64,000 nt of DNA from Patiria pectinifera (Eukaryota > Echinodermata > Asteroidea > Valvatida > Asterinidae): assembly GCA_029964075.1 (NCBI GenBank), contig CM057142.1, forward strand, positions 4,851,770-4,915,769, written 5' to 3'. Below are positions 10,786 through 23,300 of this stretch, piece by piece; positions within the stretch are counted from its first letter, which is position 1, and each line of letters opens with the position of its first letter. Made by a program: the position numbers and the translations under genes. The notes beneath the pieces were generated by a model, which saw only the letters and a program-made list of their open reading frames with translations, searched no databases and was not told the DNA's origin.

Positions 10786-11225
10786 GGAAGGAACAGCAGA
10801 AATAAGCTCTCACGTCTTACCTTGACTGGACGGTACCCCTCTGTGAACACTTATTATGACACTAGGCACAGAGGGATCCAAGCTGATGAAGGAACAGCAG
10901 AAATAAGCTCAGATCTTACCTTGATCAGAAGGTACCTCTCTGTGAACTCTTACGACACTAGGCACAGAGGGATGCAAGCTGAGGAAGGAACAGCAGATTT
11001 AAGGTCAGATGTTACCTTGAATAGGCCACACCCCTCTGTGTACAATATGACAGTAAGCACAGAGGGATACAAGCTAAAAGGTGGAACAGCAGCATTGAAC
11101 TCGGATCTTACCTGGACTGGAAGACACCCCTCTGTGTACACTCATTTCTGGCTAGAAACAGAGGGATGCAAGCTGAGGATGGAACAGCAGAATTACCTAT
11201 ATTGGAGAGCTCCCCTCTGTGGATA
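10764..11225 (+). repeat. Minisatellite, five units of about 96-101 bp
   Basis: Units start GGCACAGAGGGAT at 10764, 10865, 10961, about 11057 and about 11156. Each contains GGAACAGCAG and TTACCTTGACTGG and ends with TACCCCTCTGTG, the inverse of the unit's start, so each can fold into a hairpin. The first unit begins inside the last seven codons of the upstream gene. Units 2-4 stay open in one frame with 32-33 codon periods. Confidence 0.85.
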
Positions 11226-13405
11226 CAAGTTACTACTCTGGCATAGGGATGGGATCTCATAGGAAACTGTACGAAGGGGTGGGGCCATTGTAGTTCCTGA
11301 ATACTTCCAAACTATCATTAACTTGTCGTGTGCCCGGCAGAATAGCGCGTAATCACCAAAATGTTCCCAGCAAAAGGGCATAGACAGAAAACTACCTCTT
11401 TTTTTCATGAAATTTAAAACAAAATTGTCGGAAATTAATCCAAGTTGTTCCAGAACTTATTATTCATACGTGTGACAAATGTCAAATTCGTACGATTTAT
11501 ATTACGTGTGGGAGAACATTGGATTCATAATACGCTCGGGGGAACAATGGAACCTTTCAATGCAATTTTCTTGAAAAAGATTTTTGCGTCAGAACGCTCA
11601 TATTCCCTTCCGCCGGGCACCCGACGAACTACTCTGATTTTGTAGTGTATGATTCCCAATCACTATTACTTTACATGGGTCACAGTGTCCCAATTTTGCT
11701 ATTGATTTACAGCACAACATTGTATTTTGGAGGACTCTGAAATAATTCAAGGAAAAAAGCCCATAGAATTGGACTTCAATTGCTTTGAACATGGGTGACA
11801 GAAGTAACCCCCCCCCTCCTCACCCGCTTCCCTTCCCTCACTTCACTTTAAAACACAATCGTACAAGTTTTCATATTGTGTTAGAAACTACTAAGTTGCA
11901 GTCAAAAATTGACAAACTGTACATCTCTTCATGTTTGAAACTACAACACTGTTTTATTGCCCCATTCTTGTACTATTGCGAGTTGGTAATACAGCGGTCA
12001 TCATTAAATTTTAGGTGAATTTCTCAAAAGAAATGTTGACGTCAAGCTCCATTTAAATATAATGTTGTACAATACCAAATTAAGGTTATTGCAAGTGTGA
12101 TTTTTAAATTCCAACTGATGAAATTAATTGGAGGTTTGATTCCCATCCCAAAACATGCAAAAGAGGGGAAAGCAGTTTTATATTTCATTAAAATAAAATG
12201 CACTTTTTCAAAGTTGGTTGAAAGAAAAAAAAATCAGTTTTGTTGGAAAGCATAGACAGCATATCTTTAAGACACAAACAATTACTCAACATAATGATAA
12301 GCATGTAACCAAAATGCTCGTAAGACATTTGAATATACAAATATAAGTGAAAAATGCTTTTTAGAAGATGCAGTTGCGATGCCATGAACTTTTAAATGAT
12401 TAAATTAATATTGGTTTTTATCAATTATTTTTTCAAGGCTACACATGTCAAGTGTTTTTTGTCACCATTAACAGAAGCTTATGAGTAAAAAAAATAAAAC
12501 AAATTAAAAGTCGCACCTACACATTTCTTTGGCAAAGAATTTGCCACTTTTGTTACTTTTGAATACCAAACACAAGTTTAAATCGGTTTTAAGTTCCTAA
12601 TGCAAATAAGTTCTTCAAGGGTTTGTTTTTCTGCATAAAATCTTCACATTGTAACGTTATATTTAAAATTTTAGTCAGTACATTTGAAAATACGTGTATG
12701 ACTGAAGTTACTACATGTACTTGTAATGATTGACTGCAAATTACACAATGCACAAAAGTAACAAAAAATACAAATTTGCATGATACATGTTCAAATTAAT
12801 ATCATTTTTCCCAACTAGAAATGTGTCTTTTAAAGCTTACGATAAGGTAACATTATCTGAGGGGTCCCCCCCCCCCCCCCATATTTCAATGCAGTGCATA
12901 CAAAAGCAATTTTACATGTTTCGAAAATGAAAATCCAGGTAATTTTTAGTAATTTGAGGAGTAAAAAGGAGGAAACTTTTGGTATATAAAAAATTATAAA
13001 ATTGTGAATAATTCATTGATTGTCAAGGTTTAACACTCATTATTGCAAATATCCCTAGAAAAATAAAGTGAAATACCTATGTGGTCAACAAAATGTATGC
13101 GTGTTCAAAATCACACTTGACATGCTTGATAATAACATATGTACTGCAAATGATTCAAAAGCATCGGGAATGGACGAGTCGTTTTGTATGGTCTTTATTT
13201 TTTTTTGACCGATGTATCTGTGACCAGACTCAACAAAATCAGTCACAAATCACAATGTTCAGCTATTTTTAAGTAACGGGTCGTAGTAACAAATCTTGCA
13301 CCATGGAAATCAATAGGGAACAGTAAACATGTATTACTAACATACTGTATACTAACATAATGTCTGAATACATAAATATGTCACACTAAGAGATGTATAT
13401 CGAAA
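11226..13405. other. Intergenic, AT-rich, no gene seen
   Basis: Lies between the convergent 3' ends of the unrecognised gene and Dicer. Contains a C tract at about 12868-12880 and AATAAA on + at 12192-12197, a possible but distant poly(A) signal for the upstream gene. No protein-like frame. Confidence 0.5.
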
Positions 13406-13407
13406 TA

Positions 13408-14069
13408 CAGCGTGTCCCAATAAAAATTGTGCATGAAGAAATTGCTGATTTTCTCAAAAGTTGGTCAGACTAGCTAATCAAATGTTATAGCATTTTCAAG
13501 CCTATGTATGGTCTTCTTTATAATTGTTGAAAAAATCAGAGATATATTTGATTTGGTAAGGCTATGTATTTTTCGACCTGCCCAATGTTATTTCCACACT
13601 TAGTATAATATTAGCTTGTGTATATCAATTATTGGGTTATTGGTATGTGTTACGCAGTGCTTGAAATATTGCATGGCCTTTATGTTGCATTTGGATAAGG
13701 GTGTTCACAGATAACATTTTGGGTACATAACATTATATAATCAAATTTAATACCACTTGGAATGCCTAACATCGGGTGTTTAGTCTTCAACAAAGATTTT
13801 GAAAAGACAATGAACATGCAATCTTTTTGACAGCTGGAATGTATTGGCCTTAGCTTAACTACAGGATTCTAATTGTGCAGGAGGAAAATAATATAGCCTT
13901 ACAAAATCAACGACATCTCTGGTTTGCATTGATGGATTTTCTTGATATTTTCACCAATTACAAACAAGACCATAGGCTTTAAAACAATACAAAACTTGAT
14001 TAGCTAGTATGACCACCTTTTGAGCAAATCAGCGACTTCTTCATGCACAATGTTTATTGGGACATGCTG
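13408..14069. mobile_element. Mariner-like MITE with about 190 bp TIRs
   Basis: Begins CAGCGTGTCCCAATAAAAAT and ends ATTGGGACATGCTG. Inner TIR parts are also mirrored (TTGGTCAGACTAGCTAATCAA against TTGATTAGCTAGTATGACCA). A TA precedes the left end; the right flank is TG, so the duplication is decayed or absent. No transposase frame. It lies directly downstream of the Dicer stop codon. Confidence 0.7.
14053..14058 (-). terminator. Candidate Dicer poly(A) signal inside the mariner-like MITE
   Basis: On the minus strand this reads AATAAA, about 111 nt after the Dicer stop. It is the first AATAAA I find on that strand downstream of the stop, and it is part of the MITE terminus (CCCAATAAACATT). 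Use as a signal is inferred. Confidence 0.4.
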
Positions 14070-14168
14070 TGGAGAGCAGACTATGCTCTTTCTACTGCAT
14101 GTAAAATAAAATTTGAAAAAAAGCCTTAAGCTCAATTCTTAGGATCTGGTAAGATATGAAAATGTCTT

Positions 14169-14319
14169 CTATTTCTTCTGACTCTTGAGATGTCTGAGTG
14201 CACATCTGGCCGCGGTTGCCTTGGCAATGCGGTAGTTACGGCCTATGCCCTTAAATTTCCCCTTGCCGACGACATTGACAGTCACTCGGGTCTTGCCGTC
14301 CATTGTTCTCTCTGGTGGG
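14169..14319 (-). CDS. DICER1: Dicer exon 15: C-terminal dsRBD and stop
   Basis: Residues 1880-1929, [20 protein letters not shown] then [20 protein letters not shown], ending SQKK-stop (TAG). The GKGKFKGIG and AKATAAR elements are typical of the Dicer dsRBD. Acceptor TTTTTCAG. Confidence 0.95.
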
Positions 14320-17300
14320 CTGAAAAACAAAAACAATTTTATTAATTTTACTTATCGGTATTGTGTTCGAGTCCATCACAAGTACCGTACTCCAGTCCCA
14401 AGTCAACTCACAAGCGTTTTTAATGATTGATGTGACATTGGCATTCCTTTATGTTGTTCATGCCTTATTGTGACTAGCCTTGAAAATTGACTTGTGATTC
14501 ACTTGTGATGGACTTATGATAAGCTTGTGATGAGCTTGTGTTGGGCTTGTGATGGACTTGTGATGGGCTTAAGTATAAACTTGTTTCTTACCATTTCAAT
14601 AATTCAAAAGAGCATAAGAGAAATGATTTCAACAAAACTTTGCATTTATTGAATTCATAGTTTAACTTCGAGCATTAGCTTCAATATATGAGTGGTTGAT
14701 GAGCTTTCTGTCTTGAAAATCGGGCTTGCTATAGCCGTTTTTGCTAAACATACCCCTAAATCACTCAAATCGGCCGTATAGGGTGCGGCATAGCAAACCT
14801 TTCTGTTATTTCAGTATTCTTGGTGGATTCGAGAAAAAGACTACAGCTCTGAAAGACTGAAATTATTTTGGTTCAACATGGACACCTGTTCTTACCCAAA
14901 TCTTGCCGTTTCTGGTTCCATTTCGAGAAGCTCTCTCACAGGAGAAATGGGTAAACTGGCAGCATATTGTTCTGTGGTCATCAAAAACAAAGATGTTATT
15001 ACAAAGAAATTTTTATTGTCATTTTTACTTTTTAATCCTCACTCCGTGTCCGAATTATCGGCTACGGCTTGAAATTGCACACCAGTCTTTGGGACGTAAT
15101 TCAAGTAGTGAGCCAAGTAATTCTGACATCGATGTGACCGCCGGGCACCAGCCAGTTAGTATAATACATGTGTGCAAACGACTTGGAACCAGCGTGTGTG
15201 TCATACACTCACTTTTTAAGATGGCGCCCAAAGGATTGCCTTGTGAGTCCCAAGTTTTCATCATGTTCGTAGTATTCACGAAACATTTTTTGAACTTAAT
15301 GTCACATCATCATGACTTCCAAGACAACATAAAGGGGACAATTTTATGGAGACAAGTATTGAAAGGAGAATGAGTTTATCACAGCGTCCAGAAAAGATAA
15401 ATCAGTATGCGTTTTTGCAAGGTATGTCGGCGGGATATTTCTATCACGTACGATGGAACTAATGTAAATGTGTGTAAAAACATACAAACTTGAAACTCAA
15501 CATCGATAGCATGCATCTCAGAAAAATATGCGCACATGTTATTATTGTTATTATTTATTTGATTTCAACAAACAAATACAGACATTAATAGAAAAAATAA
15601 TGAAAAAAAAATGAATGAATTTTTATTTTCAGTAATAAAAGACAGTAATAAAAAAAATGAAAAAAAAATTAATGAATTTTTTTTCCTCGAAAGACCCTAC
15701 AGTATCGACAGATTAATCAGGAAAAGAAGGGTATGCACATGTATATCACTTTTACAGGTGGGACAAAAAATCCCAGAAGAACATTCTCAAACTCTAGTAG
15801 GGGCTGAAAACCCACTCCACATACGGACCTATGGGTGAAACTGAATCGGACCCTGGCCATAGAGATGGAAGGCGAGGAAAGGACTACTGCGCTGACCCAA
15901 CTCCCCACTGATATAACAGAGAATAAAACTGATCACCCCAATAACAAAACTGACCTATTTGTGGCTTCATGAGTGGATAGTAGACTCTCCACACAGTGTC
16001 CAGGGACATGCCGCTGTCCAGGTAGACTGCCCCAGCTACCGACTCAAAGATGTCTCCCAGAGCTTTGGGTACTTCTATGTCCTCGCTCTCGTCCTCACGA
16101 CCTGGAAGCCCTTCCACATCTAGAACTTTCAACTGTAAGAGTGAAAAACAAAGTGACAACTGGGATGATTCACAATACTGCTTCCATACACTGCATGTGG
16201 TCCAAGGGCTGATGAGGTGAAGAACTCTTCCAAGTTTCTGCCATCATATACTGCCTCACTTGGAACTCCTTGCCAAGATCTTCCATCCCCCTTCTTTCAA
16301 CTTACCACAGTTCCAGCAAAATATCAACAGATTCTTCCTCGCTCTTTAACTTGTTTTGTTATTAATTTTCAAGCTGAACTCTAAAATTGACTGGAGCGAG
16401 GTTTGAACCTCCAACCTCCGGATTACCGTATGGGTGCTCTACTTACTGAGCCATCTAGCCCAATTTCAGTTTGAAAACTTGTTTATAATTTCTTGATTGT
16501 AGTCACCACGTTGGGTGGCCCTTGGGTTTGAGGGCAATCTCTTTAAAGGTAATGACACATAAAAAAGGACAGGGTACGAGGAATAACTGAGAAAGGGAAG
16601 AGCAAAGGTCAAAGATGTAAAAAATAACTGGCATTTATACTTAACTCAGTAGTATATTAAAAGAGACACTTGTTTCTCTACATTGCAACTTCAGACAAAT
16701 GAAATCAAATATCAAGAAAGATATGCATGAGTCACAAAAAGTAAAAGCTCAGTAGGGGAGGTCTTAAACAGTGAATCCAGATAATTTCAATTAAAACAAA
16801 TAGGCAATAACAAAACTGAGAAAGCGATATGAGTCACGTCCCTGGCTCACTAAATCAGAGTTTATATAATATAAGCCGAATATAAGGCTCAGTAATGTTG
16901 AGGCATCGTGTTTCTTTAAATTCCAGGGATGTCCATCACAAGTCCCTGCAAGTCCATCACAAGTCCTCCAGTCCCAATTCAAATCACTAGCTATTCAAAA
17001 GAGCTTTGACAAAGGCATTCCTTTGTTATTTTTCATCCAGTGTTTCTTGTGACTGGACTTGTGATGGACTCGACTACATCCCTGTTAATGTAATTCTAAC
17101 TTTGCTTCAAAGCAGGGTATTGACACCAATTTTCAATAAAAAAATAAATCTGAATGTCCTCTCTTCAAAACCTCAGATTTTTTCTGAGGTTTGGAGACTC
17201 ATTTCCATTGATACAAGAAAAAACACATTACCTGTGATCCCATACCAAGAGCCTCCTTCTTCTCCTTGACAAAGGTCACAAAATTGTCGATGACGTGGAA

Positions 17301-20300
17301 AAGCTCGGGGCTGAGCGCCTTGAAGTACTTGTGGTAGCCAAACTTGACGGCCAGGGAAGCAAAGATGGTGTTGTTGACCAGGGCCGAGCGCAGGTCTGTC
17401 AGGGCACCCGGGGACAGGTCCTGGTGATGGTCAAAGAGGTGTCGGGTGATGAGGTAGTCTAAGATGGCATCACCGAGGAACTCTAACCTGGGAAAATTAA
17501 GGTGGAGAGATGGTGTATAAGACACCTTTTTTTCCTATAAACAAAATTTCAACTTGAATGTTTTATTCAAACCAAAAAAAGTTTTTCCCCTTTTTGGACG
17601 TCTGCGACTCTCTGAAAAAAGGTTTATGTTTTTGGAACAAACAGATCTGCTTTGTGAGCAGACTGGCTCCCTGTCTGTGCATTATCGATACTGATTATAG
17701 GGCGGGAACCAGCTTACCCTGCAAGAACAGAATTATTGTCTGGCAACCACTATAAGAAATTGCAAAGTAAGTAGTTTCTCATTCAAACTGCGTAACTTTT
17801 GTATTGCTAGAAATATAACAAATCAGAAAAGGAATCTATTTTGCAGAATGAAACTCGAAAATGTGGTGGTGTTTTGAAGCCCATTCTGCAACCCAACAGA
17901 TGTAAGAGGATGTATTGTAAGCGTGGAATAACAGTACAATCAGAGTTGAAAGTCAATCACAAGTTAGGTCACCGGTCAGGTCACAAAGTAACAGAGGCTG
18001 AACGATGAGAAACCAATGTCTCATCATCGTTCACTTGGAAATCTTGCAACTTGGTCTGAGACTGAATGACATGTGATGGAATAGTGACTGCCTTGTGATG
18101 AATGATTACGACACAAGATAAAACAAAAGAAGAAAATATTTAACAATTGTTAACTAATGTGATGTGGGATATTTAACAATTGTTGACCGCTGTGATGTGG
18201 GATATGACGGCCGAGGGTGTTCAAAACGGCATATCCCACATCACAGCGATCAACAATTGTTTTGTTATACCTCTGTCTTGGATTCGTTGGATTTTGATGT
18301 AAAAATCACGAAAACAAACAGCAGTGAACACACCAATCATGACAATAGAACGGCAACTCACATGCATGATGTTGCATGCTCAAAACAGCTGATCGTCTGC
18401 TAGTTCGCTGCTCCCACTCGAGTGTGAAAACATAGTGAAAATAGCTTGGGTGCCAACGATATAAGCGTTTCACACCGTATGTACCGTACGTCATAGCACA
18501 CTCCCTGTGGGATATCACATACGTGATATCCCACAGGGAGTGTGCCATGACTTTTTATAGACTTAAAACACTTGATCGTTCTAGGCCAATGAAAATACAG
18601 TATTCAAGACAGAGGTATAACAAGATTAATTAATATCCGACGGGCGCAAATAGTCGCCTCGGGTGCTATGCACCCTGGGGGGTTAAAAACGGCATATCCC
18701 ACATCACATCAGTCAACACTTGTTTTGTTATATCGTACCGAAGTCAAAACGATGAACGCTTGTAACTTACTATGCAAGAAATAAATAAAATCAGTGTGGT
18801 GTTAACCCTTGACAACTGCAGGCTTTCCTGTCGGACACGAAACTGAGCGGTTGCGCATATGCATTGCATGCATGCAGCTCAGTGGAGTGCGCATGCAAGT
18901 TCTACACACGCGCATGCAACGCGCATTGAATATGAGGTTAGCCACTGCATGCGTTTTTATAGACTAGACACGTGGCTGTTTTATAGACTAGACACGTGGC
19001 TGTTTCAAATTACAGTATCCAAGTGCACGATATAACAAGTATGAATCTTTACCTCTGATAGCAATCCGTGACACAGTTGTAATGGTAGGAAGCATGAGTG
19101 AAGGCCTGCACTAAGTAAGCCTTGTCGCTGAAGCTATAGTTGATGGTCTTCTCAAAGCTGTCCATACCGACCAAGAGATGTGCCAACCTCTCTTCAGCAT
19201 CTGAGGCATTCCTGAAGAACGGGGATTCCGGCTGCTTCAGGTAACCGTAGCATGATGTAGGTTTCTCACAGTGAGCCTGATTGGTGTGTTGGTGGTCGTC
19301 CTTGATGGAATTTTGATCCGGTGTGATTGTATCGCCCAGATCTACAACTGACTGACTATTTGTGGTTGTATCATCAGCTGTGTTGCCTTTGAGTTCACGA
19401 GATTCATCGTCGGGTATCTGTGGCAGCACCTGGAGACCAAACCAAGACATCACGATGAGGGCACTCCGAAACCCGCAAGATATGAGGTAGCAACCTATGA
19501 TTGCCTCCACAGAGTCGGCTAGGTTCTTATCTGAGAGACTGTGCTGAGTGTGGATTTCGTAGGGCAGCTCTGGGAGGTCTCCCATGTCGACTGGCTTTCG
19601 GCCAGTGTAGGTTAAACCAGGAAGATTGTCAGCATCCTCAAGGGAGAAGGACCAAGGGTCTAGAGTCTGAAAGCTGCCGTTAGGATACTGGTAAGTTGGA
19701 TCCTCATCACTGAAATCGCTATCCATGTCCCCGGGAGTCATCATAGGGATGTCAATATCCGGAGCAGTCTCCTCTTCGACAACCATGTTGGGGTCCCACA
19801 TGTCCACGCTGCTTGGATCCCACGTATCAATGGCAAAATCGCCATCATCTGAGGAAACGTCACTACCTTCTTTCTGGTAGGACTGATACGACCGCTGCTC
19901 ATCAGGGTGAACGTTCTCCTTGACAGAGAAGCAAGCGGCCAGCCAATTGATCGCGGGATCGAACAGCGCTACCTGCATTTTCCGCCCGATGTCCTTCCGC
20001 TTGCCGAGGCGGTAGAGGTTGAAGTTGCTGACCTGCTTGCTGCGCATGTAGCTCAGCTTGCCCTCGTGGCGCCGGGGGTAGGTGCAATACAGGTAGATGG
20101 TGACTGCTTGTTTGAGGAAGGAGTCGCCAAGCATCTCAAGCCTCTCCAAGTTGAACCCATCGCTGGAGTTGGACATGGTCAGGGACTGGAGGATGGTCGT
20201 GGGGCTTGGGCCGGGCAGGCTGGCTGGGTCATGACCTTGATCATCTAAGATGCTAAGCTTCAACGAGCAGTCTTCTTTGCCTCTCAAAACCTTACTGGAA

Positions 20301-23300
20301 TCACCTTGTCTTTCTTCTTGCAAGCATCTGCACTCTTCCTCTCCAGAAACTTTAGTACTGACATTAACTTGCTTCTCAGGATTGCTATTAATGTTATCTC
20401 CAAGATTTTGATCTCTTGCAAGTGCACCATTACTTTCAGAGCTCATCTTGTTTTTGTCGGTCCCTTTATTGCTTGAATTTAACTGAGGAGGGGCAGTAGA
20501 TTTGGAGCCGACATCGTAGCCATCCTTATTGCACATCTCAGCGGTCATTGCATCCTGCTCGGTTTCTACTGCACTGCCGTCTTTATCTGCAGTGCTTTGG
20601 TCAATAGTTTCCCGGCCTTTGACTTCAAAGTTTGTGTTCTTTAACATGGTGACGTTTTCTACTTTACCCAAGGTTTCTGGATCAACACAGCAGTGGTTTT
20701 CTTCTTTTTCCTCTGAATTTTGAGCCTTCTCTTGGCTGGTCACTATTCCTGAAGCAGAGTTGTCTGTGACTGCACTCCCATCCTTCCCGCCTTCAGGTTC
20801 CTTGTTTTGGTTTTCAAGGTCCAGCAATTCCAGCCCCTCCCATCCAAAAGTCATGTTGGCAAAAGGGTACGGGTCTACCGGCAGCTCTGCCATGCCGACT
20901 CCTGCCGCCTGGCTGATTTGGACCCGCAATTCCTCAGCCACCAGCAACGAATTCAGCCTGTACAGGATGCTGGGGAGGCACACCGCCTTCCTCCACAAGG
21001 ACGCCGGAATCGGATAGATGTAGCAGAGCTCCGGGACCAGGTACTGCTTCTTCTGGAGGTAGTTCTTCTTGCTCTGCATCCTGCTGATGGGCAGGGCCTT
21101 CCCCTTGTGGTTCAGGTACCTCGGGGTGAGCAGATTCAGCCTGGATGACATGCAGTCCACGTCCAGCAGAGGCTGCTGGTAGTTGGACACCTGGATGTCG
21201 TACCGCTCAAAGTAGTAGTCAATGAACTTCTCGTACTTGTCCGAAGGGAAGGGACTCGTCACGGGAAGATTGCTCAAAATGTCGGCTATGTAGTACCTCT
21301 GGGGCTGGTCAATGTTGCGATAGATCGGTGTCACCACGGCGTCGGAAAAGGCTTCGGTTGTGAAGACAAACTGATTCCTGCTGTAGTCTGGTAGGACTGG
21401 CGGCCTGTCTAGCATTCCAGAACTTTCACTGACAGTCTTCAAAAAGTTCCAGTCAATGTGGATTTGTTGTTCTTCATCACCTAAGAAAAAAAAATACAAA
21501 AAAGACACTTTTCAACAAATTTTGCTATGGTACATTTCCTTCACACATTTTTGTGAAAGGGATTTGAGGTGAGCAGTGCCATTGGATAGGGCATTGCGGT
21601 AGGAAGAAACCAATTGGTTACCAACTCTAAACCTCAGATTTCTGGGGGGAACAAAAATCCTTTATATTCAATTTATTTTTCAAATAAACCACGAAGGGAA
21701 ACTGACTAGGTGGAAAATAAAATAGGTTTTTAAAGTTGAACAAAGAAATTGACTGGAGCCGGGTTTGAGCCTGCAACCTCCGGACTGCCATTCCGGTGCT
21801 CTACCAACTGAGCTATCCAGCCCTAAGTTGGCAGTTCCCTTGAAACAAAGACACTGACAAAATAGGGAACCATCAACTTAGAGTTGGATAGCTCAGTTGG
21901 TAGAGCACCGGAACGGCAATCCGGAGGTTACGGGTTCAAACCCCACTCCAGTCAATTTCTCTGTTCAACTTTGACAAATTTTAAACACTCCTTGTGATAC
22001 TCACATTTGTTGAGAGGCGCTATGAGGTAGCTGGCCTCGGCCTTCTGGGGGTCGAACTCCAGGTTGGGTTTCTCAAGCCGGAGAACTTCCGCAAAGATGC
22101 AGCTGTGAAATTGCTGCAACTGTTTCAACTGGTCAGGGGTCACCGTGATGTCAGAGGTTAAAAGGTCAACCGATACGGCCAGCTCGCCCCCTCGTGTGTA
22201 GACAGGAAAACCTGGAATCTGTACAGGTAAGATTGAGAGCTACGTAGGATCATTTGCAATTACCCGGTAAAGAACCTGCCAATTTAAGAACAGACACCTT
22301 GCTCCAAGAGCAGATAGGACTGGTGTCAAATACCCTGTGAAATTGTTCTGCCTGAAATGGTATCGTTTGGAAGCAAACTACAAACAGTGAAGGTGGTTTC
22401 AAAATAGGATGCCTGTGCGGCACTTTTTTTTTTGTACATGTGTGAGCAATGGAATCCAGTTATGAGATTTGCACATGATTTCTCTGTTTTCTAAAATTAC
22501 AGCAAATCAGAGATGAAACTGGCATATGGGAAAAAAATCGGAAAATAGGCCAAACAAAAACATACGTGTCCGAAATCTGGGCAAAGCTGCAGTTACACAT
22601 GTACATGTACATCCATATATTTACAATACACTTCATGTGTTCACGCACCCCACACACGCTATTACTGTGAGACGCAGTGATTTTGTTCACGTCACAGGTC
22701 AATGTTTAACCTAATCAGTGTTGGCCTAGGTGTTTCTACCGTAGAAACACTCTATTTATGACTGGTGAAAAAGATTAAAACTACGCTCGTGATAATTTGT
22801 ACGTGCCATTTTCATCAAATTTTTCATCGAATTTTGTGGGACAAACTTTGTGGGACAAATAGTAAAAAAAAGTCAAAAAGATGATTTTCCGATTAAAAAA
22901 GTTCCGATTGGAAAAGTTTCATCTCTGGGCAAAAAAAGGGAAAAACCCAATATTTAAAATTTTATTAAAACTTATTTTATTCCAATAACCATCAAAGGAA
23001 AACTGACAAGGTTCTTTCTGACTAGCTCCCGACTAACCCCCCTTCACTTGGGGAACCACCAGCATAGGGTGGATAGCTCAGTTGGTAGAGCACCGGAATG
23101 GTAATCTAGAGGTCCAAGGTTCAAACTCTGCTCCAGTCAAGTTCTTAGTTCAACTTTGAAAAAATTATCATACACCTAGTGAGTTTCTCTTTGTGGTTTA
23201 TTTGAAAGAAAAAAAAATTAAAACTGGTTAAGGGCCTGGTCACCAATAACAGCCCTCACATTCAACTCAGGTCATTATCCCCAACCTGTTAAAAACCACA

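Noticed and set aside
14955..14958. CAG acceptor for Dicer exon 14 at 14956
   Set aside because: It gives a phase that cannot join exon 13. The CAG at 14972 gives EQYAASLP in register with human EKFSANVP.
20529..21148. Plus-strand frames opposite Dicer exon 11
   Set aside because: Antisense shadows of a strongly conserved coding exon.
21880..21958. tRNA-like sequences at 16385, 21760, 21890, 23070 and 24010
   Set aside because: The heads have A/B-box-like arms but lack paired acceptor stems and continue into shared SINE bodies, so they are SINEs and not tRNA genes.
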